This document shows, piece after piece, positions 9,181 to 20,766 of a stretch of DNA of 64,000 nt. Within the stretch, counting starts at the first letter, position 1. Every line of letters starts with the position of its first letter. Below the pieces are notes generated by a model. It saw nothing but the letters and a program-made list of their open reading frames with translations. It ran no database searches and was not told the DNA's origin. Origin of the DNA: Euborellia annulipes (taxonomy: Eukaryota > Arthropoda > Insecta > Dermaptera > Anisolabididae); assembly GCA_023213315.1 (NCBI GenBank), contig JAKCPI010000297.1, positions 1-64,000 of the forward strand, in the 5' to 3' direction. The position numbers were made by a program, and so were the translations under genes.

Positions 9181-10019
9181 TTTTGTATTTGATACCAGGG
9201 ATCATTTGTTCTAGATATTTTGTGATAATGGTATCTATGAATTACCATTTGGAATAATTTTTTTTTTTACCTTTCGAAGGACATTTAAGCATAAATTCAC
9301 AATGATATTTCATTAAAATATCAATCTCTCTCATATCTAAGACTAAAATTCTTCAATAAGACCTCCGACATAAACTATGGATAATATTGAATATTATGCC
9401 AATTTAATATCTTTTCTTTAATACATTTTTATATCACATGGAATTTTATTATTCCAAGTCATTATCCATATTAAAAAAATCAATTAAAATTAATAATTAA
9501 AGAAGAATTCAATAAATTAAATAGGCTATATCTTAATGATATATCTTCTTTTTATTAAAGTTTTAAAGTTGCTTGACTAATATCTATTTAGATAAAGATT
9601 ATTATTAAATTCAATTAACTCTTTTATAGATTGATTTATATATAAGTTTATATAATCTACATAATCGAAAATTTCCATTTAAGGCATCATTTTAGAATTT
9701 TCTCCAAATAATCTTCACCAATCAGGTCTTCTTGTAAAATTTCTCAGACGGTTTAATTTACTTTAATTTTTTCTTGAGACGCAGTCAAAAAAACTTCAAG
9801 ACTTTTAGCAGCCAAATATACTTGGCTCGGCCACACAGGCCTTCCTGTTCATCTTTTTATTTGCATAGGAAGCTACCTCTTAAGTCTTTCTTCTGAGTTT
9901 AGGGACCTGGGCGCCTACTCGAGATGCCTCGCTCGAAAATGTCCCCAAGAAAACTTTAATTTGAAAGGGCAAAAATACAAAGGTTTAAAAATTAATAATT
10001 TCCCTTACCAGTGCTTCAT
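9181..10019. other. No gene seen
   Basis: AT-rich intronic sequence. A slightly GC-richer stretch at 9820-9950 has no open frame of note. Confidence 0.5.
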
Positions 10020-10284
10020 TAAAATTAAATATCTCAAGAGCGAAAAGAGCTTGGAGGTTGAAATTGATATTTAAGTTATGCAGCCCCCCTGGCACTTGAC
10101 ACGAAGCTTTTGAACAAAGAGTAGTAGTATTTTACTAATGTACTTTTTTAGTTATTTCGTTTTTCTCGAAATTCGCTCAAATGATTTTGATTAAAATTCA
10201 AAAATCAATTATTTTTTAGATGCTCTTTAAAATGTATATTCTCATTTTACCATTGAAATATTCTGAAAACCATTTACTCTTGTT
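10020..10284 (+). mobile_element. HR middle fragment interrupted by SINE
   Basis: Carries gagcttggaggttgaaat, gaagcttttgaacaaa, actaatgtactttttt and atgtatattctcatttt, the HR mid-section. It is broken at tactcttgtt by the SINE at 10285-10562. Confidence 0.75.
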
Positions 10285-10562
10285 TTTTATTTTTTTTTAA
10301 ATGAAAAACATTCACACTTTTTTCTCATTCACACTCACACTCACACACACATTCACACTGTCTTTTCGGCAGCTCAGGCCATATAAGACATTTACGATAA
10401 CCGTTATTTATGAATTTATATATATTAGGGTCCAGGCATTTTTATTTAAGCCATCTGGTATCCAGATGGTTTAAATAAAATCATCGGACTGCCTGGGGTC
10501 CGAACCCGCGACGTTTGGTATATGAGGTTAGCACGCTAACCTCTACACCACGCCCCGTGGGC
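10285..10562 (-). mobile_element. tRNA-derived SINE, complete, 10-bp TSD
   Basis: Minus-strand copy with head ending at gtgggc (10562), the palindrome ccatctggtatccagatgg, and the 3' domain cttttcggcagctcaggcc. TSD TACTCTTGTT at 10275-10284 and 10563-10572. The insertion is inside an HR copy, so the SINE is younger than that HR. Confidence 0.9.
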
Positions 10563-10937
10563 TACTCTTGTTCTTCACAAGGTCTTTAAATACAGAGGTT
10601 GGCCAGAAACTAGTAAATAAACAATTTTCAGGTCACAGTTTTTGATTGGTCCACGTCATGAAGCTCCTCCTTGCATATATTTTTCTATTTGGTAGCATTC
10701 TTGACTGCCTATAACCTAGTTCACATTCATTTTGTTTTATTTGCAAATTGTATAGTTTCAGACTAAACTAATTTATACCCTGGAATTTATACTGCTTTAT
10801 TAATAATATGCCGTGTATAAATTTTTATAAATTGTTTGTTTCCAACGATTTTTTACAAAAGGAGTAGCTCCATGACGTCACTCTCTTGAAATGGAAAAAA
10901 TGTAAACAAACCGAGTTTGACCCCCCTGGTTCTTCAT

Positions 10938-10990
10938 AGGAAAAATAGGAGAAAATGTTGCCATGGTAACAAAATATAAATATTTTCCTG
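10938..10990 (+). mobile_element. HR fragment before SINE
   Basis: ggttcttcataggaaaaata and gttgccatggtaacaaaat match the HR 3' half; the next SINE follows directly. Confidence 0.65.
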
Positions 10991-11255
10991 TTTTTTTTTT
11001 GTTTTTTTTTAAACACCACACTTTTTTCCCATTCACACTCACATTCACACAGTCTTTTCGGCAACTTAGGCCATTTAAGACTTTTACGATAACCGTTATT
11101 TAATAATATATATTTATTTGGGATCCAGGCATTCTTATTTAAGTCATTTGGTATCCAAATGGCTTAAATAAAATCATCGGACTGCCTGGGGTCCGAACCC
11201 GCGACGTTTGGTATACGAGGTTAGCAGGCTAACATCTACACCAAACCCCGAGGGC
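10991..11255 (-). mobile_element. tRNA-derived SINE
   Basis: Minus-strand copy with all modules: 3' domain, palindrome ccatttggtatccaaatgg-like, gcgggttcggacccc B-box region, and head ending gagggc. TSDs are not clear. Confidence 0.85.
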
Positions 11256-11315
11256 TTCATAACCAATTAAAAGTTAAGAGCTTAAAAGTTCCACGCCCAT
11301 CAGAAGGAAATTTTT

Positions 11316-11612
11316 TACTTTCTCTTACCTATATATAAATATATATAGAGAGAAAGTATTGGATTCATGTAAAAAATTCGATGTCGAGATGTTGACGGAT
11401 ATACAGGTTTTGAGGTTCCAGTGGTTTTAGCAACATGGTCTGTCTATGTGTCTGTGAACAAGGGGGGCCCCGAGGGCTTTTCCTATGTTTATAAATTTTA
11501 TATCTTGAATTCTAATATATCGGCGGAAATTAAATATATGTCTGCACAAAAAATCTGGCGTGACAAGCGCAGTGTGTGCTGTGATTAGTCACACCAGATT
11601 TTTTTCATTACG
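11316..11612 (+). mobile_element. HR family copy, internally deleted
   Basis: Has the 5' end tttttactttctcttacc, then ggtctgtctatgtgtctgtg, then jumps to ttataaattttatatcttg and the terminal hairpin ending agtcacaccagattttttt. The middle is missing. Confidence 0.85.
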
Positions 11613-13307
11613 ATTGTGTTCTACTTTTAAGGCCCAGTGCCTATCGCAGAATTTATTCAAAGAGAATTCTTAGTTTTAATCTCTTTTAGCCAATTATTAT
11701 TTTTATCCTCTCGTCTTTTCACTTTTTCATCTATTTACGAACCTTTAAAGGTCTGACATTTAACTTACCTCATTCGAATTCATCGAAAAGATTAAAAGGG
11801 ATAAAAGGTGTTAGAGTTTTCCCAACATGACGACATACCTTTTAAAATAATTTTCTTTTTTTAATAAAATCCTATATGTTTTAATTGAAAAATTATCAAG
11901 TTATTTTCTTGATAAAATAAATCAAGACAGAAACGAACTATTTTATTTTTTTGTTACAATTTTTTTGAAATTAGACCGAAAGCATAGATTTAAAACAAAT
12001 ATTGAAATCCCATTACTGAATGATTATTGCAATATATAGTTTGTTGTGAGGCCTCTATTTTAACAGCTAAGTGTATTGGTAGGTGCTTATGCTAATAGCA
12101 TTAGCTTTCAGGATGAACGATCCTTGTTTTAGCACAATATATAGACATAAATAATAGGATTCAGTTGCTTTTTCAAGCGAGTGGCCTCTGCGCATTTCCA
12201 GACTATAGAATTCTACTGATCGCCAAGTACACAAATTTCTCTTAGTTTCGGTAATCGAAATTTGTTTTCAGAATCCGACATAGGGCCGGACCCGTTTAGG
12301 CCTGATTAGCAAGACTACTAATAATACATTATAATAGGTAAATTTGTTACTAAAGCGAGAGCTGTTTACTCCGCCTAAAGCATAGGCAACCAATACGCTT
12401 AGCTGTTGATATGGTAGCTTCACAGTTAGTTTCCTCAAATCTAAATCCATCTTCATTCCAAATTTATATCATTTAAAATTTTTTTATTATTAAAGTTCAA
12501 TATAAAAGTAAGCAAAGATTTTATATTTTATAGAACCATCCTTAAACCTTCCAAAGGCAAATAAAAAAAAAATAGTTTCACTATATCGAGAATCGAGAGA
12601 TCATTTATTTGAAGAGCCAATATTTTTTAAAATAGCTTAGAATAAAATAATAATTTAATGTTTTGAGTTATTACTTTCTCTTATTTTTTTTGTCAATAGA
12701 TATTTTATTAGAATCTATATTAATAATAGATAATATTTACTCATTTTAGAAATATCTTTTTTTTATGAAGAAATGTGAAGAAATAACCGCTTTTTATTTC
12801 AAATAAAAAATAATAATATGATTGATAAAGCAAAAAGAGATATTAACAAAAGGGAATAGAGTGAGAGGCCGCACTCCTAAGTCCTTCCCTCTCGGGGTAC
12901 GCAAGTGATAATATCATCTGTGATTTATAAGCGAAAATCTTTCAAAATCTGAACTCTAGGTCCCATCTGGGCCTCATTAGACCCTCGTAACCCCAAAGCA
13001 CATTTGTCTTCGTTGATCTTCCGCTGGACAAAATAATAAAAAACGATGATACATGCGCAATAATAAAATATTTTTTAAGATAATTCTGCTTTCAATATTT
13101 CAAATTGGTAAATTCCTACTTCTTTAATACTTAAATATTATTATATACAATATAGGCCTACGGTTATATATTATTATACAATATTTCTTTCACCTTTTGC
13201 GGAAACCTATAAAATTTATTTTTGTCTTTTAAAATGAAGAAATTAATGCCCCCTGCTGATAATAATGGAGTAAAAGAAGGTAGGCAGACAGAAATTTTAT
13301 AAAAATT
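11613..13307. other. No gene assigned
   Basis: AT-rich intron. The stretch 12840-13030 is GC-richer and on the minus strand holds a 33-codon open run near an AG, but nothing identifies it. Confidence 0.45.
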
Positions 13308-13372
13308 CAAACATTTTCGTCGACGTTTCGAGAACTCTTCACTCCCATCTTTAGGAAGAGAAATATAGTTGG
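13308..13372 (-). ncRNA. Decayed hammerhead-like motif
   Basis: On the minus strand: CUAAAGA (G5 changed to A), U, GGGAG...CUC stem, then CGAAACGUC and GACGA. Stem I is partial. Probably a relic of a Penelope-like element; no palindromic partner was found. Confidence 0.4.
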
Positions 13373-14184
13373 CTGAGGGTGACTGAACCGTTTATGATGT
13401 GACTAGACACCAGCGATAGCTTACCAAGGTTCAATGGTTGATCATTTTTGAATTTTTATTAATTGTTGAGGGCCTATATTTTATAGGATTAATTTTAAAT
13501 ATTTTGAAATAATTTTATTGTTTGATACATTGATTAACTATAGGTATGTCCAAATTGTATGTTTCCTTGTTCGTAATTGAAGAACAAAGTCAAATAAAAG
13601 TAAAAATTAATTAAAATGTAGTAACGGCTTTGTTCTTATAGGAAATGTAGCCGTGAGGTAGAGGGAGGAGTCGGAAATTGGACGGGTGAAGCATCTTAAT
13701 TAAATTGGCTTTATTAGCAGTTAGTTAGCTTGAAAAAAAATGAAATTTTTAATTTACGATTTTAAAGTAAAAGAATTAAGTTTAAATTAAAAACAGAGTT
13801 GATACGAGTATGATCGGGACGATAGCTGCTCTTTAGGGATTTAAAAAAATAGATCCTTGCTAGATTTTAGAGATTAGACAATATACCGAGTATAGTTTTA
13901 AATTGTTTAAAATTGAAGCTGATCTCTGGTTATTTATAGTTTCCATAAAGAAGGCCGGCACAAAACGATTTATTTTATACAAATAAAAATAATAATTCCA
14001 AAGTCGTGTAATTGTGTAATTTTCAACAATTTTTAGATTTGGCCTTCTTTGATGGCGCAACCTTCTAAAATTCGTGAATTTTCTGGCAAAGACACAGAAT
14101 TTTAAAACAACTTGGTTTTCTAATCGAGAAATGTAGGCTACGCTATATATTCTTCTATAAACTTTAGTATTATTTTCTACAAAC
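13373..14184. other. Intron, no feature seen
   Basis: AT-rich. Includes the donor side of the exon at 14185 and in-frame read-through that stops quickly, as expected for an intron. Confidence 0.5.
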
Positions 14185-14328
14185 CTGACAATGACTGGTT
14201 TCTCGCTTCCAGCGACGAATCCAAAGCCCAATTCTGGATGTCGATGTAGTCGTAGCTGTCTCGGCTGCGGAGGCTCCTCTGTCCAATCTTTTCGCGGATC
14301 CTCGAAGGTTGTCGTCCGGTTCAAATGA
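14185..14328 (-). CDS. FRMPD4: FRMPD4-like scaffold, exon 2 of 3 seen: WW end and PDZ start
   Basis: Minus-strand exon of 144 bp with acceptor gattgtgcag before 14328 and donor GTTTGT starting at 14184. The first base (T) completes an Asn codon from the exon at 38640, giving PYFIN-HLNRTTTFEDPR, the second half of a WW domain in which the second signature position is Phe. Then come KDWTEEPPQPRQ and the PDZ opening with its carboxylate-binding loop LGFGF, in RHPELGFGFVAGSEKPVIV. It ends in phase 2, matching the exon at 7420-7589. The order WW then PDZ separates FRMPD4-type proteins from FRMPD1/3, which lack WW. The intron upstream is about 24.3 kb and the one downstream about 6.6 kb. Confidence 0.93.
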
Positions 14329-16072
14329 CTGCACAATCAAAGCACCCCCGTCAGAATTTGCGTCAAACAGTCACTTGAGAGAGCTCAAGGCATTTTTTTA
14401 TTTAAAAACAAATCTCTTTAGAATTTTAATAATTTCATAAACGCCCTGGCGTTATAAGGCTCAGGGGAGAGGATGTCAGTTGATTACATCCCTTTGTGTA
14501 TGCATGCCTGGTTTAGTTAAATGATGGCTTGTTATTTCCTCCAACACATCTCTTACTTTAAAAAAATTGCGGTCATTTGTAAAAATAAAATCTTCTGGAT
14601 GAATTGATTATTCAAATAAATATATTTAATTGAGGTGTATAGCTGATAATACGATTTATTTAATGTTCAGGATTTCCTGAACCTTAAATAATAAATATAT
14701 TAAAATCAATAAATTAAACATTGTTCTATTAAGATATTATGAATATAAGGCAATTTATTGTTGCGGATTTCACAAAAATACATATTGATCCCCTCCCAGT
14801 ATTAAATACCAAATCAACGATTTTACAAGAATAGAGAAAAACGTTTAAAAACCACAATACTTTAGTAGTATTTACGTTTGTATTCTTTCTTTGCCTTATT
14901 CTATAGTTCGGAGATGGTAAAATAGGACTTAAAGACACCAAATTTATTCACTTTATTGATTTAGAACCATTCTCTTGTCTTCTAATTATTTTATTTTTTC
15001 TAGCTTACACAGGCTACACCGGGATCTTTAATCAATCAAAGCTAACTAATCAAAACATAAACTAAATAGGATATCCTTTTAGGAGGGCCCTCTCTTTATT
15101 AGCAAAGATAAAATATCTTGTTATAATTCCAAATTTTACTCTGGATACAATAGATATAACAAGTCCTTTGTTTTTGATTGTCCCTATCAAAAGTGCTCAA
15201 ATAAAAAGAAACTTGCTAATTATTAAATTGTCAACAATTCTAACCCATTCTTCTATTCCTCCTCGACCTATTTTAATCGGTGGGTTACAAAAATGAAGAT
15301 ATATTAATGACAATTGACTATTGTTTTCATCACGTCATATAAGACCTAGAGAAAAATTATATATCGCCTGCTGAGAATCATATGCCAAAGTGGCCAAAAA
15401 TATATTTACATTCTTTGTTATTGATTCTGGCCTATTTATTTGTTGCCCGGCTATTTAAATGTAGGCCTATATGTTTATAAAACTTTCAAACGCCTTTTCT
15501 CGAATTGTTGAATTTCGGAGTTTCCCCACTATGATTTTCAGCAGGCAATACATTCTAGGTACACATAAATTCAATAGGTGCATAAGGTTCAAAGACCTAT
15601 AATGACCAGTGGTCACATGCAGCCAGGAAGAATATAGTTTTTAAAAAAGGAGAAGCATAAAAGGGGAACTTAACTGCGGGAACTGAGAAGATGCCTGTTG
15701 AGATTATACTTGAAATTCTGAAGATTGTAGATTTTGGGGAAGATAGACGCAGGGAGCTTGTTACAATCACGGGAGGTCATGGGGACAAAGGAAGCCAACC
15801 GAAAAGTCGTTAATTTTTTTTAATATAGTGAAATTTTTAATTTTGTTATTTTTCTAAAAATTTTTCTATTTCAGTAAAAAATTCAGCCACTGTTTTCTCT
15901 TCCTATTCTTTTTATTGCCTCAGTTTTAGTGATTTACTTTCTCAAATTTCTTTCACGCTATCTCCTACCAATAGAGAATTAACTCAAGTACAAGTCTATA
16001 AAAGATGTCGGATATTAAATAAAGTCTATAAAATAGTTGAACAAGTTTGCCTCTTCCTGAGCACTTGGATAA
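14329..16072. other. Intron, no gene seen
   Basis: AT-rich. A few short open frames (for example near 14800) look random. No repeat family recognised. Confidence 0.5.
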
Positions 16073-16219
16073 ATAAAAGGGGCCGAAATAGTTGCCCAGG
16101 GGGAAATCGTCTCTCAAACTGTTATTGATCAAGAGTTCCTGAGCATTCTGACCACCCTGCAGGCTAAGATCCAACCCGCCTTTAAGCTCGAATATACCCT
16201 CAACTTTCGATTTAAATAA
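16073..16219 (+). other. 48-codon coding-like open stretch, unrecognised
   Basis: Between TAA at 16070-16072 and TAA at 16217-16219, the plus strand is open and protein-like, including GEIVSQTVIDQEFLSILTT and LQAKIQPAFKLEY. GC is well above local average. There is no Met, so it would be an internal piece. A minus-strand frame over the same bases is also open, which lowers confidence. It could be a relic of a captured gene or transposon. Confidence 0.3.
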
Positions 16220-16518
16220 GCACAGGTCAATGGCACCTTAATGGATCTTACAAATATATTCACAAATATTATTGATTTTAATCTGTTAATTTATTTACTC
16301 ACTACCCTTCTATCTCTCTCTTTTCTAACTTCACCCCATTCTATAATAAAATCAAAATATTACACTTGTGGAGCTTTTATAGTCGCTCTAAAACTTGATG
16401 GTTAATAAATAAATGTTTCTGCTGCTTTGTGAACACATTAATGACGAGTTTGTTAATGAACGATAAGGGGTGAAAAAGGGAGTGTGGGGACGAGTGGAAA
16501 TTAACAACTTGAAATTTA

Positions 16519-16779
16519 ATGTTAAATATACATTTTAAACTAGAAAAATGTTATAATGAGATAAAGAATATGCTACCAGGCATAAAAAAATATAAATATA
16601 AATGCATATTCTTTAATAACAGAGTTACCTTGAGACCATACAAGATCCGGAAATCCTCCAAAGGAAAATTGTACAGTTCTGGTCTTGAAGAATACCCCCT
16701 TATAAAGTATATCCCCTCCGTACCACAAGCTCCGGAAATCCCTGAGGAATATCAGTGTAGTGTCCTGGCTTTGGGGTAA
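16519..16779 (+). other. Open frame ending at a good donor site, unrecognised
   Basis: An 86-codon ATG-initiated frame whose second half (from about 16640) is GC-richer and proline-rich (IKYIPSVPQAPEIPEEYQ). It runs into GGGGTAAGC, a plausible splice donor, at about 16776. The first half looks like AT-rich noise. Possibly an exon of a nested plus-strand gene or a relic; no family recognised. Confidence 0.25.
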
Positions 16780-16974
16780 GCCTCAATGATCTCTCCGCCA
16801 AAGATATTCCCCATCCATTTCACAGGTGGCCATTAGACACCACGGCCGACTATAATATAGCTAGGATCAGTTTTGTGTTGTCAAAACAATACATTATTAA
16901 TTAAAATCGTAAAAACAGCCTTGAGAAAAAATTCATAAAATTCAATTATGATAAAATTTTTTTTTGATTTGCCA

Positions 16975-17255
16975 AGGGAGCGAGCGTACAAGTATTACAT
17001 TGAAGATTTTCCCTCCTCATGTAACGCGCCCTAACATTTTTCTGGACCCCCCTAGGGGGCCCCTAGACGTAAAGTAACGCTCAAGTGGTCATTTTTATCT
17101 AAAAGTCACAATTATGTTGTGCAAAGTACCGGAAGGTCGCTAAAATATCAGTTACGTAACGCGTTGTTCAATCCCCCCCCCCCCCTTGTAACGCATGGTA
17201 ACGTTTTACGAGACCCTCCCCCCAAATTGCGTTACGTAATACTTGTACGTTCCCT
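16975..17255. mobile_element. MITE with GTACAAGTATTAC inverted ends
   Basis: Left end agggagcgagcgtacaagt, right end acttgtacgttccct, with repeated gtaacgc/gcgttac blocks, C and G runs and no open frame. A partial relative (cacatattacgtaacgcc) occurs at 35948. Confidence 0.8.
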
Positions 17256-18719
17256 AAAAGCATAATTCCAACTTCTAAACTTGTATAAAATTTTCGAGAA
17301 ATTCCCTGATCATGTTCGGTTCAAACATCTGTTTTTATTGCATTTTCCGGCTAAACTGAAACGAAGACACACGCGCTCAGTTCGGACTGTTCAGTTATTT
17401 TTCTCTAGGCCAAGAGGCCAAAAATCGACTTAAATGGTTATTTTTGTCAAATTTTGTCCATTGATACCCATATACACCTCTATTTAAATAATTATCTAAT
17501 CAATTTTAAATATTTTTCCTACTAAAAATAATTTTAAGGGACGATTGGCTTTAAGAATTTACAATTATTTTGGAAGGGAAACAGTTAAAAAACACCAAAA
17601 TAATTTTATATTTTTTATTTTTGAGTGTCTCATCATATTAACATATCAATATTCAAAATAATACATGTTCTTTGTCAAATTATTGATACATAAAATATTA
17701 ATCTCATCTTTAAAATATTAAAGGGACGTTCAGGCGAAACAAGTTAAAACTCATAGGAATAGATAGTTTGAGAATTGCCGGTGATATATGATGATAACGG
17801 GAAAATTATTTTTCATTCTAAAACATAAAACTACCTTCATATTATAAGATTTGGTCATGATATGATTAGAGAGAAAACGTTGCTGGTTATTGATTTTATC
17901 TTTGCTTTAAGTAAGATATATTGAAATTTCAACATTATTAAAGGAAAAGAGTTAAAAAAATGGTTTTATGTTAATCATTATTTTTGCTTATAAGTAAACT
18001 ATTTTCTTATGCTAAAATATTAATAAAATGGCATGAATAAAGCCCGGATTCCTACACAATTGCATATTCTATTTGCTAACATGTACATTACGGAAATCCA
18101 ATTTTCCATCCGAATCATGCCCCCTCGGCACTATGTTTTATTTTAAACTAAGAAAAAAATGTGTGTTGTGCGACCACCTCACTACCCCCCCCCCCCCGAG
18201 AAACACCTCTGGATCCGCCCTTGCCTCGAGGTTCTAATTTTCTTTACTGCTAAAACTTCTGAGTATGGTGGTGAGGAGGGAGGGGGGGGGGTATAGGACT
18301 CCTAAGGGAAGAGTGATTCAACTGTTATATCCCGATTTGAAAAATCTTTTTTACATTAAGTACCCGTATTGTTATGATGAAGGGGTGATTTGAAGGAGCT
18401 AATTATTTTATTATTTTCATTATCCAATGTTTAATGAATTATGTATATAAATCGAGATTAACTTATTATTGATTTTATCATTCCAAAAAATAACATTTCC
18501 GTCATTGGGTGTTTTCCTCTTCATAGGTCAATTTGAAACAATAATATTTGAAATCCGTTCGTACTTCCATTGACGGAAACAGATAGTTCAAACGAATATT
18601 TTTTAAGGGTCATAAAATAATTTTGTCTAGGAGAGTTATATGGATATTTGTCTCTATCCACATATTTTGGTGGGCATAGTATATAGTCAAATTGAAAAGT
18701 AACAAAATTAAAAGGGCCT
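17256..18719. other. No gene; one MITE end
   Basis: AT-rich. Bases 18150-18225 hold a C14 run followed by gagaaacacctctggatccgc, which matches the right end of the hAT MITE at 46265-46521. Confidence 0.5.
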
Positions 18720-19451
18720 TTTTACTTTCTCGTACCTCTATATATATGTTAATATATATAGAGAGAAAGTATTGGATTCATGTCAAAAATTCGATGTCGA
18801 GATTTTGATGGATCTTCACGTTTTGAGGTCCCCTGAATCCAAAAAAGTGGTTTTCGCGACATGGTCTGTCTGTGTGTGTGTGTGTCTGTGTGTGTGTGTG
18901 TGTGTGGGTGGGTGTGTGGGTGGGTGTGTGTGTGGGTGGGTGTGTCTGTGTTCAATTTTAAGCATGAAGGAATTGAGCTATGAGGCTGAAATTTTATATT
19001 TAAGTTAAACACCCCCCGGGACCGGGAAAATAAGCTTTTAATCAAAATCAGCCAAAGAGTACTAATACTTTACTGATGCACTTTTTCAGTTTTTTTCGAT
19101 TTTCTCAAAATTTGCTCCAACGATTTTTTTTTAAATTCAAAAATCAATTATTTTTTAGATTCTCTATAAAATGTATATTCTCATTTTGTGATTGAAATCT
19201 TCTGAAGACCACTTTACTCTTGTTCTTCATAGGAAAGATAGGAATTTCTCCTATGGTTGCTATGGTAACAAAATATAAATATTTTGCCATACTTATAAAT
19301 TTTACATCTTGAAAATCGAATGTACCGTACTGTCGGAAACTAAATACATGTCGACACAAAAAATCTGGTGAGACAAGCACAGTACACAACTTTCGATTAC
19401 CGAAGGTAAGAGAAAGTTGTGTGCTGTGCGCCAGTCACACCAGATTTTTTG
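18720..19451 (+). mobile_element. HR family, complete reference copy
   Basis: Length 0.73 kb. The left terminus tttttactttctcgtacc plus a tatata loop and agagagaaagta form a hairpin. Then gtcgagattttgatgga, gtggttttcgcgacatgg, (TG)n, gcatgaaggaattgagct, cagtttttttcgattttc, ttctcattttgtgattga and catcttgaaaatcgaatg follow. The right terminus is a long hairpin (19358-19450): aaaaaatctggtg...cacaactttc, loop, gaaagttgtgtgctgtgcg...cacaccagatttttt. The motif ACTTTCTCTTACC at the left end recurs inverted (GGTAAGAGAAAGT) in the right hairpin, like the subterminal inverted repeats of Helentron/DINE-1 elements. No TSD or coding capacity is seen. Confidence 0.85.
18866..18950. repeat. (TG)n/(GGTG)n microsatellite in HR
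   Basis: tctgtctgtgtgtg followed by gggtgggtgtgtg interruptions. The open frames on both strands here are microsatellite translation. Confidence 0.9.
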
Positions 19452-19754
19452 AGTTTGAAATCAATAAGATCTATTCTATCCGGCTATTAGGCCTAAGTCT
19501 TTGAATTTCGAATAATTTAATTTTTTTTTTTTATAAAAATAATATTGAAATCTGTTGTTATAGGTTTGAAAATTTGTTTTTATTATATATTTAGAACCAT
19601 ACATATATGGGATAACATTACAAGTGTCTAAATAAAATAAAAAAGCTCTTCTCTCCTTATGTTGTCTTCTAATATATTGATATTATGATTATACAGTATA
19701 TCTATTTGAAATTTAGTTACGATAGGAATATAGTCTTATAGTTATTTTACTATA

Positions 19755-19774
19755 GCCTCCGTGGCGCAATCGGC

Positions 19775-19825
<51 letters not shown>

Positions 19826-19828
19826 GCG
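19755..19828 (+). tRNA. tRNA-Asn (anticodon GTT)
   Basis: 74 nt with a complete cloverleaf: acceptor GCCTCCG/CGGGGGC (one T-G pair), D arm with A box TGGCGCAATCGGCTAGC, anticodon loop CTGTTAA in stem TTCGG/CCGAA, T arm GGTGGTTCAAGCCCACC with B box GGTTCAAGCC, and discriminator G. A T9 run follows at once (pol III terminator). No intron. It lies inside the large FRMPD4-like intron on the opposite strand. Confidence 0.95.
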
Positions 19829-19840
19829 ATTTTTTTTTCT
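19829..19840 (+). terminator. Pol III oligo-T terminator of tRNA-Asn
   Basis: attttttttt directly after the discriminator base. Confidence 0.85.
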
Positions 19841-20094
19841 TATTAAAGAAGATAGCAAATTTAAATTAGAGGGGAAGTCAAGAACCCAAACCATTTTCCT
19901 TCCCTCCCTATGTATTCATAGATATGAGAGTAAAGTATTTATTTTCAAAATCTATATACATACATACATACATATTTCATTTTTATTTATATAGATATTA
20001 AATACGTATATATTTATTTAAATAATTTTCAAGATCTATTTATTTGAATAAGATATTAATATCCAAAAAATACCTCGATTCGGACATGACAAGT

Positions 20095-20275
20095 CATAGA
20101 TATATTTAACAATTTTGTGAGTATGTTTATCTGTTAGTAGGCCAAACTCCTCATGGTCCCAAGGAATCGAATCCAGGATCTCGAACCTAGAGCACATGCT
20201 GGGTTTGATGGCCGGGAGTCATACGGCATTTAGTCCACCAACAAATAAACATACAAATTTGTTATTAAATATACA
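20095..20275. mobile_element. Imperfect inverted-repeat element
   Basis: Left atagatatatttaacaattt and atgtttatctgttagtaggc pair imperfectly with right ccaacaaataaacatacaaa and tgttattaaatatacatg. A related end (tgtatgtttatttgttag) occurs near 40660. Non-coding. Confidence 0.55.
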
Positions 20276-20705
20276 TGTATATCTACGTCTGTATTTATAT
20301 ATCATGTTACTCATATATCCTAAAATATATAGTCTTCGTTCAGGTCTCACAGGGAGGGGAGTGTTTTAGTCCTCGAACCCCCCACTCTGGGTACGATAAG
20401 TAAATATGCTAATGATTATTAATTTGAATAAGGTAAACAACTTTGCCTGATAATCTTTAATTAGAAAAATACAGTATAAAAACAAAGTTTTTGTTTTGTG
20501 AGCATAAAAAAAGGTCACTGATTAGTAGATATGAAATACTTTGGGGGAATATTTATTTAGGTTAATTAAAAAATGTATTCACTTGAGTACTTAAAATATC
20601 TTATCAGATAAATAGGAAGTGTGAATTTTAAAATACATCACTCTGGAGTTTAATTTATCATCAATAAAATTCAATATTATTAATATTGAATAATAAAAAA
20701 AATTA
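20276..20705. other. No gene seen
   Basis: AT-rich intronic sequence before the tRNA pseudogene. Confidence 0.5.
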
Positions 20706-20766
20706 GGTCCTCGGATGGGCTCAAACCACCAACCTTTCGTTTGACAGCCGATTGCGCCATGGATGC
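20706..20766 (-). pseudogene. tRNA-Asn pseudogene, 13-nt deletion
   Basis: The minus strand reads GCATCCATGGCGCAATCGG and then lacks 13 nt compared with the gene at 19755. The missing block lies between two CGGCT direct repeats and removes part of the D arm and the anticodon 5' stem. The T arm GGTTGGTGGTTTGAGCCC is kept. Acceptor pairs are eroded and no T run follows. It points opposite to the intact gene. Confidence 0.88.

Noticed and set aside
9014..9214. Arg/Ser-rich frames over the GC island
   Set aside because: Two overlapping frames of a simple GGCTCGG repeat; no start context or homology.
18749..19045. Open frames translating (TG)n and flanks (HTHTH..., MSRKPLFWIQG...)
   Set aside because: They recur in several HR copies on both strands and contain microsatellite translation; they are repeat shadows, not proteins.
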